A stretch of DNA of 64,000 nt from Streptomyces sp. NBC_00536. Lineage in GTDB: Bacteria; Actinomycetota; Actinomycetes; Streptomycetales; Streptomycetaceae. Location of the stretch: assembly GCF_036346295.1 (NCBI RefSeq), contig NZ_CP107819.1:496001-560000 (forward strand), given 5' to 3'. Each line of letters starts with the position of its first letter. The stretch's first letter is position 1. Made by a program: the position numbers and the translations under genes. Positions 40,696 through 48,407 of the stretch are shown here, piece by piece. The notes beneath the pieces are model-generated. The model did no database searches and was not told where the DNA came from. It worked only from the letters and a program-made list of their open reading frames with translations.

Positions 40696-42057
40696 ATGGC
40701 TGCTTCCCATGCTTCCGCTTTCGAGGACGGCGGTATCGAGGACCGCGGGTTCAAGGACCTCAGCGAAGGGCTGACCGCCGATGCCCTGGCGGAGCTCCAG
40801 CTGAGCCGCTTGCGCGCGACCCTGCGCCGCGCCTACGACCACGTCCCCTTCTACCGGCAGTCCTTCGACAAGGCGGGACTGCACCCCGACGACTGCCGTT
40901 CGCTCGCCGACCTGGCCCGGTTCCCCTTCACCACCAAGGCCGACCTGCGCGACAACTACCCGTTCGGGATGTTCGCCGTCCCCCGCTCCCAGGTGCGCAG
41001 GCTGCACGCCTCCAGCGGGACGACCGGGGCGCCGACCGTCGTCGGCTACACGGAGCGCGATCTCGACACCTGGGCCGAGGTGGTCGCCCGCTCGATCCGG
41101 GCGGCGGGCGGCCGCCCCGGCCACATCGTGCACATCGCCTACGGGTACGGACTGTTCACGGGCGGGCTCGGCGCGCACTACGGCGCCGAGCGCCTGGGCT
41201 GTACGGTCGTGCCCGCGTCCGGCGGGATGACCGCCCGCCAGGTCCGGCTGATCCAGGACTTCCGCCCCGAGATCATCATGGTGACGCCCTCGTACATGCT
41301 GTCCTTGCTGGACGAGATGGAACGCCAGGGCATCGACCCCCGGTCCACCTCCCTGCGGACGGGCATATTCGGCGCGGAACCGTGGACCGAGGAGATGCGC
41401 CGGGAGATCGAGGAACGGCTCGGCATCGACGCCGTCGACATCTACGGGCTGTCGGAGGTGATCGGCCCCGGCGTCGCCCAGGAATTCGCCGAGACCAAGG
41501 ACGGGCTGACCATCTGGGAGGACCACTTCCTGCCGGAGGTGGTCGACCCGTTCACCGGCGAGGTGCTGCCGGACGGGGAGCCCGGCGAGCTGGTGTTCAC
41601 CTCCCTCACCAAGGAGGCCATGCCCGTGATCCGCTACCGCACGCGGGACCTGACCCGTCTGCTGCCCGGCACCGCGCGGCCCGCCTTCCGCCGGATGGAG
41701 AAGGTGACGGGCCGCAGCGACGACATGATCATCCTGCGCGGGGTCAACCTCTACCCCACACAGATCGAAGAGGTCATCCTGCGGACGTCCTCGGCGGTGC
41801 TCGCCCCGCACTTCCAGCTCCGCCTCACCCGCGAGGGCCGGATGGACGCCCTCACGGTCCGCGCCGAGGCCCGCCCGGAGGCCACCCCTGCCGAGCGCGA
41901 GGCGGCGGCCGCCACCGTGGTCCGGGCGGTGAAGGAGGGCATCGGGGTCTCCGTCCGCGTGGAGGTGGTGGACCCCCACACCCTGGAGCGCTCGGTCGGC
42001 AAGCTGCAACGCATCGTGGACCTCCGGGGCCGTGAGGACACGCCTTCGGGCGGCTGA
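40696..42057 (+). CDS. paaK: phenylacetate-CoA ligase
   Basis: The 453-aa adenylate-forming enzyme shows the PaaK pattern: YDHVPFYRQSFDKAGLHPDD, FTTKADLRDNYPFGMFAVP, the AMP-binding loop HASSGTTGAPTVVGYTERD, YGYGLFTGG, IYGLSEVIGPGVAQE, and the C-terminal lid with DDMIILRGVNLYPTQIEE. It would convert phenylacetate to phenylacetyl-CoA. Start ATG 40696 (GGGGTG 7 nt upstream) is preferred to ATG 40651, which lies inside the inverted repeat. No other phenylacetate-catabolic gene (ring epoxidase, hydrolase) is nearby, so it may serve a different aryl acid or supply precursors. Confidence 0.93.
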   Translation: MAASHASAFEDGGIEDRGFKDLSEGLTADALAELQLSRLRATLRRAYDHVPFYRQSFDKAGLHPDDCRSLADLARFPFTTKADLRDNYPFGMFAVPRSQVRRLHASSGTTGAPTVVGYTERDLDTWAEVVARSIRAAGGRPGHIVHIAYGYGLFTGGLGAHYGAERLGCTVVPASGGMTARQVRLIQDFRPEIIMVTPSYMLSLLDEMERQGIDPRSTSLRTGIFGAEPWTEEMRREIEERLGIDAVDIYGLSEVIGPGVAQEFAETKDGLTIWEDHFLPEVVDPFTGEVLPDGEPGELVFTSLTKEAMPVIRYRTRDLTRLLPGTARPAFRRMEKVTGRSDDMIILRGVNLYPTQIEEVILRTSSAVLAPHFQLRLTREGRMDALTVRAEARPEATPAEREAAAATVVRAVKEGIGVSVRVEVVDPHTLERSVGKLQRIVDLRGREDTPSGG

Positions 42058-42128
42058 AACCGCCCCATCGGGCGCAATTCCGGGCCGCATCCGGGAAGCG
42101 GGGGGCGCGCGCGGGTAGGCCATGGTGC

Positions 42129-42956
42129 GTGACCCCGTCCCTCCGGCTGCTCCACGACCGGCTCCAGGCGTCCCTCGCCGGGCTGGCCTGGAGCCGTGGC
42201 CGGGAGATGGAGCTGATGCACCGGGCCATGGGCTTCGCGGCCCTGGGGTTCCTCACCCTCGTGCCGCTGCTGATCGTCGTGGCGGCAGCCTCGCCGGGCA
42301 GCGGCGAGGGGTTCGGCCGCTGGCTGGGGCAGGCCCTCGGGGTGAGCATGTCCTCGCGGGCCCGGGTCGAGGTCCTCTTCGGGACGGCGAACCAGGCGCT
42401 GGAGCGCACCACCGCCTTCGGCCTGGCGGCCCTGGCGGTCTTCGGCCTGACCTTCGGTTCGGCGGTCCAGACCGGGTACGAGAAGGTCTGGGACCTGCCG
42501 ACCGCCCGCTGGCACACGATGTGGCGGCACGTCGTGTGGCTCGCCCTGCTCGTGTTCTACATCGCCCTGCTCGTCGTCATCCCCTCCCCCTCGGACGACG
42601 CGATCGGGACGGTCCTGGGCACGGCGGGCGACCTCTTCGGCACCTGCCTGTTCTTCTGGGGCTCGCAACGGCTGCTGCTCGGGGGCCGGGTCCGCTGGCG
42701 GGCCCTGCTGCCCGGGGCGGTGGCCACCAGCCTCGGTTTGCTCGGGCTGCGGATCTTCTCCCAGCTGGTCTTCTCCCCCCTCATCGCCTCGAACGCCGTC
42801 ACCTACGGCCCCTTCGGCACCCTGCTGGTCGTCCAGTCCTGGCTCGTCGGCGTCGGCTTCGTCGTCTACGGCGGCGCGCTCGTCGGGCGCTTGGTCCACG
42901 AGCGCCGGACCCTGCGCCGCCTGTACGCGGACGGCCTCCTGTCAAGTGACGAATAG
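42129..42956 (+). CDS. YihY/BrkB-like six-helix membrane protein
   Basis: The 275-aa product has six hydrophobic segments (GFAALGFLTLVPLLIVVAAA; FGLAALAVFGLTFG; VVWLALLVFYIALLVVI; DLFGTCLFFWGS; AVATSLGLLGLRIFS; VVQSWLVGVGFVVYGGALVG) and the family-typical QTGYEKVWDLP and YGPFGTLLVV motifs of YihY/BrkB proteins, whose role is unsettled. It starts with GTG 42129. It lies directly upstream of the PKS gene, same strand, but an 80-bp gap with a palindrome separates them, so it is probably not part of that pathway. Confidence 0.85.
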   Translation: MTPSLRLLHDRLQASLAGLAWSRGREMELMHRAMGFAALGFLTLVPLLIVVAAASPGSGEGFGRWLGQALGVSMSSRARVEVLFGTANQALERTTAFGLAALAVFGLTFGSAVQTGYEKVWDLPTARWHTMWRHVVWLALLVFYIALLVVIPSPSDDAIGTVLGTAGDLFGTCLFFWGSQRLLLGGRVRWRALLPGAVATSLGLLGLRIFSQLVFSPLIASNAVTYGPFGTLLVVQSWLVGVGFVVYGGALVGRLVHERRTLRRLYADGLLSSDE

Positions 42957-42987
42957 CCGGGGCTACGGGCCCACGCCTTTTGCGGGC

Positions 42988-43005
42988 ACGGTGGAAATCC
43001 ACCGT
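42988..43005. promoter_or_regulatory. perfect 18-bp palindrome ACGGTGGA-AA-TCCACCGT before the PKS gene
   Basis: Eight-base arms flank an AA centre, 31 bp before the ATG at 43037. Outer GGC/GTGCC bases allow a longer imperfect stem. It is either the operator of the PKS-PPTase unit or a leader hairpin. No second copy was noticed in the window. Confidence 0.55.
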
Positions 43006-43036
43006 TCTGTGCCACCGCGCCGAAGGATGCCCCCTC

Positions 43037-46000
43037 ATGAACGACATCGCCATCACCGGGATCGGCTGCCGTTTTCCCGCCGCCCCGGACGTCCGGGCCT
43101 ACTGGAAGCTCCTGCTCAGCGGGGAACGGCAGTTCGCACCCGTCCCGAGGGAGCGATGGAACCACGAGGCCTTCCACGCACCCGGCGACCCGTCGGCGCC
43201 CAATGCCGCCTATACCGATCAGGTCTCCTTCCTCGACGACGTGGACCGCTTCGACGCCTTCCACTTCGGGGTGCCCCCCGCGCGCGCCCGGGCCATGGAC
43301 CCGCAGCACCGGCTGATGCTCGGCGTCGCCCGCGAGGCGCTCGACGACGCGGGGCTGGGCCGCGGCGACTTCGACCGGGAGAACACCGGGGTCTTCTTCG
43401 GCTTGTCGGTGTCCGACTACAAGGACCTCATGACGGGCCACATGCGCGCCCTCGAAACCGGTACGGAACAGACGGAACAGACAGCGCACGTCGCCACCCT
43501 GGAGGCCTTCACCCTGCCCGGCAGCCTGCTCAGCATGGCGTCCGGCACGGTCAGCCGGTACTTCGGCCTCGGTGGCCCCAGCTTCGCGGTCGACGCCGCC
43601 TGTTCCGGCTCGCTGGTCGCCCTCGACCAGGCGGTGGCCCAGCTGCGCCAGGGCACCTGCCGGATCGCCCTCGTGGGCGGTGTGTACCTCAACCTGACGC
43701 CCGACAGCCTGGTCGCCTTCTCCAAGCTCCGCGCGCTGTCCGCCACCGGGGTGTGCCGCCCGTTCGACGGGCGGGCCGACGGTTTCGTCCTCGGCGAAGG
43801 CGCCGGGGTGGTCGTCATCCGGCCGCTCGTGGACGCGCTCGCCGCGGGCGACCGCGTCTACGCGGTGATCAAGGGCATCGGCTCGGCCAACGACGGAGCC
43901 TCTCCCGGACCCCTCGTCCCCACCGCCGAGGGCCAGCTGCGCGCCATGCGCCGGGCCTACGACGACGCGGGGATTCCCCCCTCCTCGGTGGGCTTCCTCG
44001 AAGCCCACGGCACCGGCACCGCCGCCGGGGACCGGGCCGAGGCGGAGGCACTGCGCCGACTGCGCACCGAGTACCCCGACGACGACCCGGGCCTGTGCTA
44101 CCTCGCCTCGGGCAAGGCCCTCATCGGGCACTCCCTGGCCGCGGCGGGCATCGCGGGACTGATCAAGACGGCCCTGGTCGTCCATCACCGTACGATCGTG
44201 CCGCAGCCGGACACCGCCCCCCATCCGGACCTGGGCATAGCGGCCACGGGCCTGCGCTTCGCCGACACCGCCCGTCCCTTTCCGGGCACCGGCACCCCGC
44301 GGCGCGCCGCCGTCAGCTCCTTCGGCTTCGGCGGCACGAACGTCCACGTGGTGCTCGAAGAGCAGCGGCCCGCCCCGGCCCCGGGCCTCCTCCCGGAACG
44401 CGCCGACGGCAGCGCAGGCACCGACGACGCCCGGGGCACCGGACCCCAGCTCGTCCTCCTCTCGGCCGGGAACCCGGAGCTCCTGGCCGAGCACATCGAC
44501 GACGTACTCGACGTACTCGGCGCACTCGACGCGGCGGACCGCCCCCCGCTGGCAGCCGTGGCCCACACCCTGGGCTCCCGCGCGCCCCTGAAGTCCCGGC
44601 TCGTGGTCGTGGCCGATGACACGGAAGCGTTTCTGCTGCGGCTGCGCGACGCCCGTGAACAGCTCGCAGCCGGGGCCCGGGGCGATCTCGGCGACGGCGC
44701 CTTCGCCGCCGACGCCCCCCTTCCCGCCGCACAGCGCAGGATCGCCTTCCTCTTCCCCGGCCAGGGCAGCCAGCGGCCGGGCATGATGCGGGACCTGCAC
44801 GAGCGGTTCCCCGCCTTCCGGTCCGCGGTCGACGTCCTCGGCGCCGTGGCCCGCCGGGACCTCGGCTTCGATCTCGGCGATCTGCTGTACGGCGAGGCCC
44901 CGGCGTCCCGGGGCGCGGCCGAGGAGCGCAGGCTGCGGCTCACCGCCACCGAGGTGTGCCAGCCGCTGCTCGGCACCGTCCAGATCGCCGCCACCCGCGT
45001 CCTCGCCGACTGCGGCATCACCCCCGGCCTCGCCCTCGGCCACAGCGTCGGGGAGTTCGCCGCGGCCGCCGCGGCCGGAGCGCTCACCCCCGTGGACACC
45101 GTCCGGCTGCTCCTCCACCGGGGCGCGGCCCTGCGGCGGGCCGAGAGCGGATTCCCGGGCGGGATGCTCGCCGTGCAGAGCGACGAGGAGACCTGCCGCC
45201 GGCTCGTCGACGGAATCGAGGACGTGTGGCTCGCCTGCTTCAACCAGCCGCGGCAGATCGTGGTGAGCGGCTCGGCGGAAGGGCTCGCCGCCCTGCGGGA
45301 GGTCTGCGCCGGTGCCGGGGTCGTCACGGCGGCGCTGGAGGTGTCCCACGCCTTCCACTCGCCGCGGCTGGCCGCCGCCGAGGAGAGCGTGCGCGCGGGC
45401 CTCGCGGCCCGCCGCATCAGCAGCCCCACCGTGCCCTTCGTGTCCTCCGTCGACGCGCGGGTCACCGCCGACCCCGAACGGCTGCGCGCGCTGTGGACCC
45501 GGCACGCGTCCGCACCGGTCCGCTTCGGCGCGGCCGTCCGGACCGCGTACGACGAGGGGGCCCGCGTCTTCCTCCAGGTGACCGGCGGCAGCTCGCTGCT
45601 CACCTCGGTCCGCCGCAACCTCAGCGGTCACGGCGACGTCCACGTGGTCCCGGTCGACGGGGAGGCGCCGGACGGCGGGCGTACCTTCGTACGGGCCCTG
45701 GCCCGGCTCGCGGTCCTGGGCGTCCCGGTCGACCCGCGCGCCCTGGTTCCCCGCGAGGACCGCCGCCTGCTGGACCTGCCGGTGGCGCGGCTCGACACCC
45801 GCTCCTACTGGATCGCGGGCCAGGGGCCCGCGAAGGAGGCCACCCCGGACACGACGGTCGCCCCGGCCGGGTGTGACGCGCCGGTCCCCGCGACCCCTGC
45901 CGTCCCGGCCGCGCCCGTAGCGCCCACGGACCCGCCCGCTCCGGTCGCCGACGCGGTGACCGGTTCCGTCACCCCTTCGGTCAGCGACGCCGTCACCGAC

Positions 46001-47578
46001 TCCGTGACCGCACAGGTGGCCCGGATCAGCGCTTTTCCCGTGGATCATCTGCGCGAGGACCAGCTGCTGGTCGAGGACCTCGGGTTCGACTCGCTGATGC
46101 TGACCGACCTGTTCACCTCCCTCAAGCGGCAGTGGCCGGGGTGGAGGTTCGACGAACGGGTCGCCGACCGGCCGACCATCGGGAGGATCGCCGCGCTGAT
46201 CGCCACCGGTGAGCCCGGCGCCGTACCCTCCGTACCCGCCGTACCCGCCGTACTGGCAGCCGTACCGGCGGCCGTCCCCGGCCAGCGCGCGGGCCACGCC
46301 GCGATGCCGGCGCCCGTGGAAGCGTCCGCCCCGGCCACCCCGGCCGCCCCGCTGCCCGAGGAGCACACCCGGATCGAGTGCTTCCCCGAGGTCACCGCCC
46401 ACGGCGAGCGCCTCGCCGCGCTCTCCCGTACGGGGCTGTCCAATCCGTACTTCCTCGTCCACGAGGGCGGTATGACGGACACGACCGTCATCGACGGCAG
46501 GGAACTCGTCTCGTTCTCCAGCTACAACTACCTGGGCCTGGCCACGCACCCCGACGTGCACGCGGCGGCCAAGGAGGCGATCGAACGCTGCGGTACGTCC
46601 GCGTCCGCCAGCCGGCTGCTGTCCGGCAGCCGTCCGGTCCACCTGGAACTGGAGGCGGAACTCGCCGGTCTGCTCGGCAGCGAGGCCGCGATCACCCTGG
46701 CCAACGGGCACGCCACGAACGTCACCGTGATCGGGCACCTCGTCGGCCCCGGGGACCTCGTCGTCCACGATTCCCTCGCGCACGACAGCATCCTGCAAGG
46801 CTGCACGCTGTCCGGGGCGACCCGACGGCCCTTCCCCCACAATGACGCCGCCGCCCTCGACGCCCTCCTCGGGCGGGTCCGCCACCAGTACCGGCGGGTG
46901 CTCGTCGTCATCGAGGGCGTGTACAGCATGGACGGCGACATCGCCGATCTGCCCGCCCTCATCGAGGTCAAGCGGCGGCACGGCGCGCTGCTGATGATCG
47001 ACGAGGCGCACAGCATCGGAACGATCGGCGCGACGGGCCGCGGCATCGGCGAGTACTTCGGGGTCGACCGCCCGTCGGTCGAGCTGTGGTCGGGCACCCT
47101 GTCGAAGGCCCTGGCCAGCTGTGGTGGCTACGTCGCGGGGCAGCGCCCGGTCATCGAGTACCTGCGCTACACCGTTCCCGGATTCGTCTACAGCGCCGGC
47201 ATGACCCCGGCCGACACCGCGGCGTCGCTGACCGCACTGCGGCTGCTGCGCGCCGAGCCGCAGCGGGTGGGCCGCCTCGCGGAGAACGCCGCGCTGTTCG
47301 TCCGTCTCGCGCGTGCCGCCGGGATCGGCATCGGGGACAGTCACGGCACACCGATCGTCCCGTGCATCGTCGGGGATTCGATGAGGACCCTGCGGCTGGC
47401 GGAGGCCTTGTTCCGGCGGGACATCAGCGTCAATCCGATCCTCCACCCGGCCGTCCCCGAGGACATGGCCCGGCTGCGCTTCTTCGTCACCCGTGACCAC
47501 ACGCCCGGCCAGATCCGTGACGCCGTGACCGCGCTGGAGCACGAGCTGCGGCAGCTGGACGCCGCCCGGGCCGCGTGA
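43037..47578 (+). CDS. fused KS-AT-ACP polyketide synthase with C-terminal alpha-oxoamine synthase
   Basis: The 1513-aa enzyme reads, in order: ketosynthase (1 to about 425; Cys189 in DAACSGSL, His324 in HGTGT, His365 in KALIGHS); acyltransferase (about 565-890; FPGQGSQ, Ser670 in GHSVGE, HAFH at 771-774, which predicts malonyl-CoA); a Pro/Ala/Val linker; acyl carrier protein (about 985-1055; Ser1019 in GFDSLML); and a PLP-dependent alpha-oxoamine synthase (about 1105-1500; SSYNYLGLA, SRLLSGS, DEAHSIG, Schiff-base Lys1357 in LSKALASCGGY). There is no ketoreductase, dehydratase, enoylreductase or thioesterase. Inferred product: a beta-ketoacyl chain released by decarboxylative condensation with an amino acid, giving an aminoketone. 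GAAGGA precedes the ATG. Confidence 0.95.
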   Translation: MNDIAITGIGCRFPAAPDVRAYWKLLLSGERQFAPVPRERWNHEAFHAPGDPSAPNAAYTDQVSFLDDVDRFDAFHFGVPPARARAMDPQHRLMLGVAREALDDAGLGRGDFDRENTGVFFGLSVSDYKDLMTGHMRALETGTEQTEQTAHVATLEAFTLPGSLLSMASGTVSRYFGLGGPSFAVDAACSGSLVALDQAVAQLRQGTCRIALVGGVYLNLTPDSLVAFSKLRALSATGVCRPFDGRADGFVLGEGAGVVVIRPLVDALAAGDRVYAVIKGIGSANDGASPGPLVPTAEGQLRAMRRAYDDAGIPPSSVGFLEAHGTGTAAGDRAEAEALRRLRTEYPDDDPGLCYLASGKALIGHSLAAAGIAGLIKTALVVHHRTIVPQPDTAPHPDLGIAATGLRFADTARPFPGTGTPRRAAVSSFGFGGTNVHVVLEEQRPAPAPGLLPERADGSAGTDDARGTGPQLVLLSAGNPELLAEHIDDVLDVLGALDAADRPPLAAVAHTLGSRAPLKSRLVVVADDTEAFLLRLRDAREQLAAGARGDLGDGAFAADAPLPAAQRRIAFLFPGQGSQRPGMMRDLHERFPAFRSAVDVLGAVARRDLGFDLGDLLYGEAPASRGAAEERRLRLTATEVCQPLLGTVQIAATRVLADCGITPGLALGHSVGEFAAAAAAGALTPVDTVRLLLHRGAALRRAESGFPGGMLAVQSDEETCRRLVDGIEDVWLACFNQPRQIVVSGSAEGLAALREVCAGAGVVTAALEVSHAFHSPRLAAAEESVRAGLAARRISSPTVPFVSSVDARVTADPERLRALWTRHASAPVRFGAAVRTAYDEGARVFLQVTGGSSLLTSVRRNLSGHGDVHVVPVDGEAPDGGRTFVRALARLAVLGVPVDPRALVPREDRRLLDLPVARLDTRSYWIAGQGPAKEATPDTTVAPAGCDAPVPATPAVPAAPVAPTDPPAPVADAVTGSVTPSVSDAVTDSVTAQVARISAFPVDHLREDQLLVEDLGFDSLMLTDLFTSLKRQWPGWRFDERVADRPTIGRIAALIATGEPGAVPSVPAVPAVLAAVPAAVPGQRAGHAAMPAPVEASAPATPAAPLPEEHTRIECFPEVTAHGERLAALSRTGLSNPYFLVHEGGMTDTTVIDGRELVSFSSYNYLGLATHPDVHAAAKEAIERCGTSASASRLLSGSRPVHLELEAELAGLLGSEAAITLANGHATNVTVIGHLVGPGDLVVHDSLAHDSILQGCTLSGATRRPFPHNDAAALDALLGRVRHQYRRVLVVIEGVYSMDGDIADLPALIEVKRRHGALLMIDEAHSIGTIGATGRGIGEYFGVDRPSVELWSGTLSKALASCGGYVAGQRPVIEYLRYTVPGFVYSAGMTPADTAASLTALRLLRAEPQRVGRLAENAALFVRLARAAGIGIGDSHGTPIVPCIVGDSMRTLRLAEALFRRDISVNPILHPAVPEDMARLRFFVTRDHTPGQIRDAVTALEHELRQLDAARAA

Positions 47579-47588
47579 GCCCGCGGTC

Positions 47589-48293
47589 ATGGGATTCGCC
47601 GTCATGGACGCCAAGGTCACGCACCCGGCCGTCACGCACCCCGTCGTCACGGACCCCCCGTTCCCGCCGATCGCACCGGGCCCCGTCCACCGGTGGGGCG
47701 GGGCCCGGCTCATCGTGGCCCGGCGCGCCGACCTCCACCGGGCGCCGCCGCTCTCCCCGGCCGAAGAGCGCGTGGTGCGGGCCCTGCCGCCCTGGCGGCA
47801 GGCCGAGTGGCTGGCCGGCCGGCTGCTCGCCAAGCTCCTGGTCGGCGTGGCCGTCACCGGGACGGCGCACGACGTGGAGATCCTCCCGCGCGACGACGGC
47901 AGCCCCCGGGTCCTCGTCAGCGGCAGCCCGGTGCCCGGCGTGTACCTTTCCATCAGCCACACCGCCCACCACGTCGCCGCCGCCCTCGCACCGGAACCGG
48001 TCGGGGTGGACCTGTGCGAGAACGGCTCGGCCGCCGCGGTGTACCGGGTCGCGGACCACGTCCTGTCACCGCGGGAACGTTCACTCATCGGTACGGACCG
48101 GCCCGCTCTCGCGGCGGGGGCCTGGGCCCTGAAGGAGGCCGCGGTCAAGGCCGACCGGAGCGGCATCTTCGGCGCCGCCGCGCGCGGCGTCGTGATCCTG
48201 GGCCTGGACCCGCCCGTACTCGGCGGGCGGCGCCGCGCGATGGTGTGGCAGGCGGGGGACGCGGTCCTCGCCCTGGTCCTCGCGCGCCCGTGA
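47589..48293 (+). CDS. Sfp-type 4'-phosphopantetheinyl transferase
   Basis: The 234-aa protein has the Sfp/AcpT signature: SISHTAHHVAAALAPEPVGVDLC (about 118-142; Asp in VGVDL binds metal) and AWALKEAAVKADRSGIFG (about 177-194, the WxxKEAxxK type motif). It transfers phosphopantetheine from CoA to the ACP serine. It begins 10 bp after the PKS stop on the same strand, so it very probably activates that ACP (Ser1019) and the two form one transcript. Start ATG 47589 or ATG 47604; neither has a strong ribosome-binding site, consistent with coupling to upstream translation. Confidence 0.93.
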   Translation: MGFAVMDAKVTHPAVTHPVVTDPPFPPIAPGPVHRWGGARLIVARRADLHRAPPLSPAEERVVRALPPWRQAEWLAGRLLAKLLVGVAVTGTAHDVEILPRDDGSPRVLVSGSPVPGVYLSISHTAHHVAAALAPEPVGVDLCENGSAAAVYRVADHVLSPRERSLIGTDRPALAAGAWALKEAAVKADRSGIFGAAARGVVILGLDPPVLGGRRRAMVWQAGDAVLALVLARP

Positions 48294-48407
48294 CGGCACT
48301 GCGTTGGTGCTCCTCGCCCCGCCGGATGATGCTTGTCAGTGGAGCCCCTGGCCTTGCGGGGTGCCGTGGGTCCCGGCGCAGTACTAGCGAGGGCGAGATG
48401 AGCGGCG

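Noticed and set aside
40696..42057. A complete phenylacetate degradation operon
   Set aside because: Only the ligase is present; no ring-epoxidase (paaABCDE) or ring-opening genes are adjacent.
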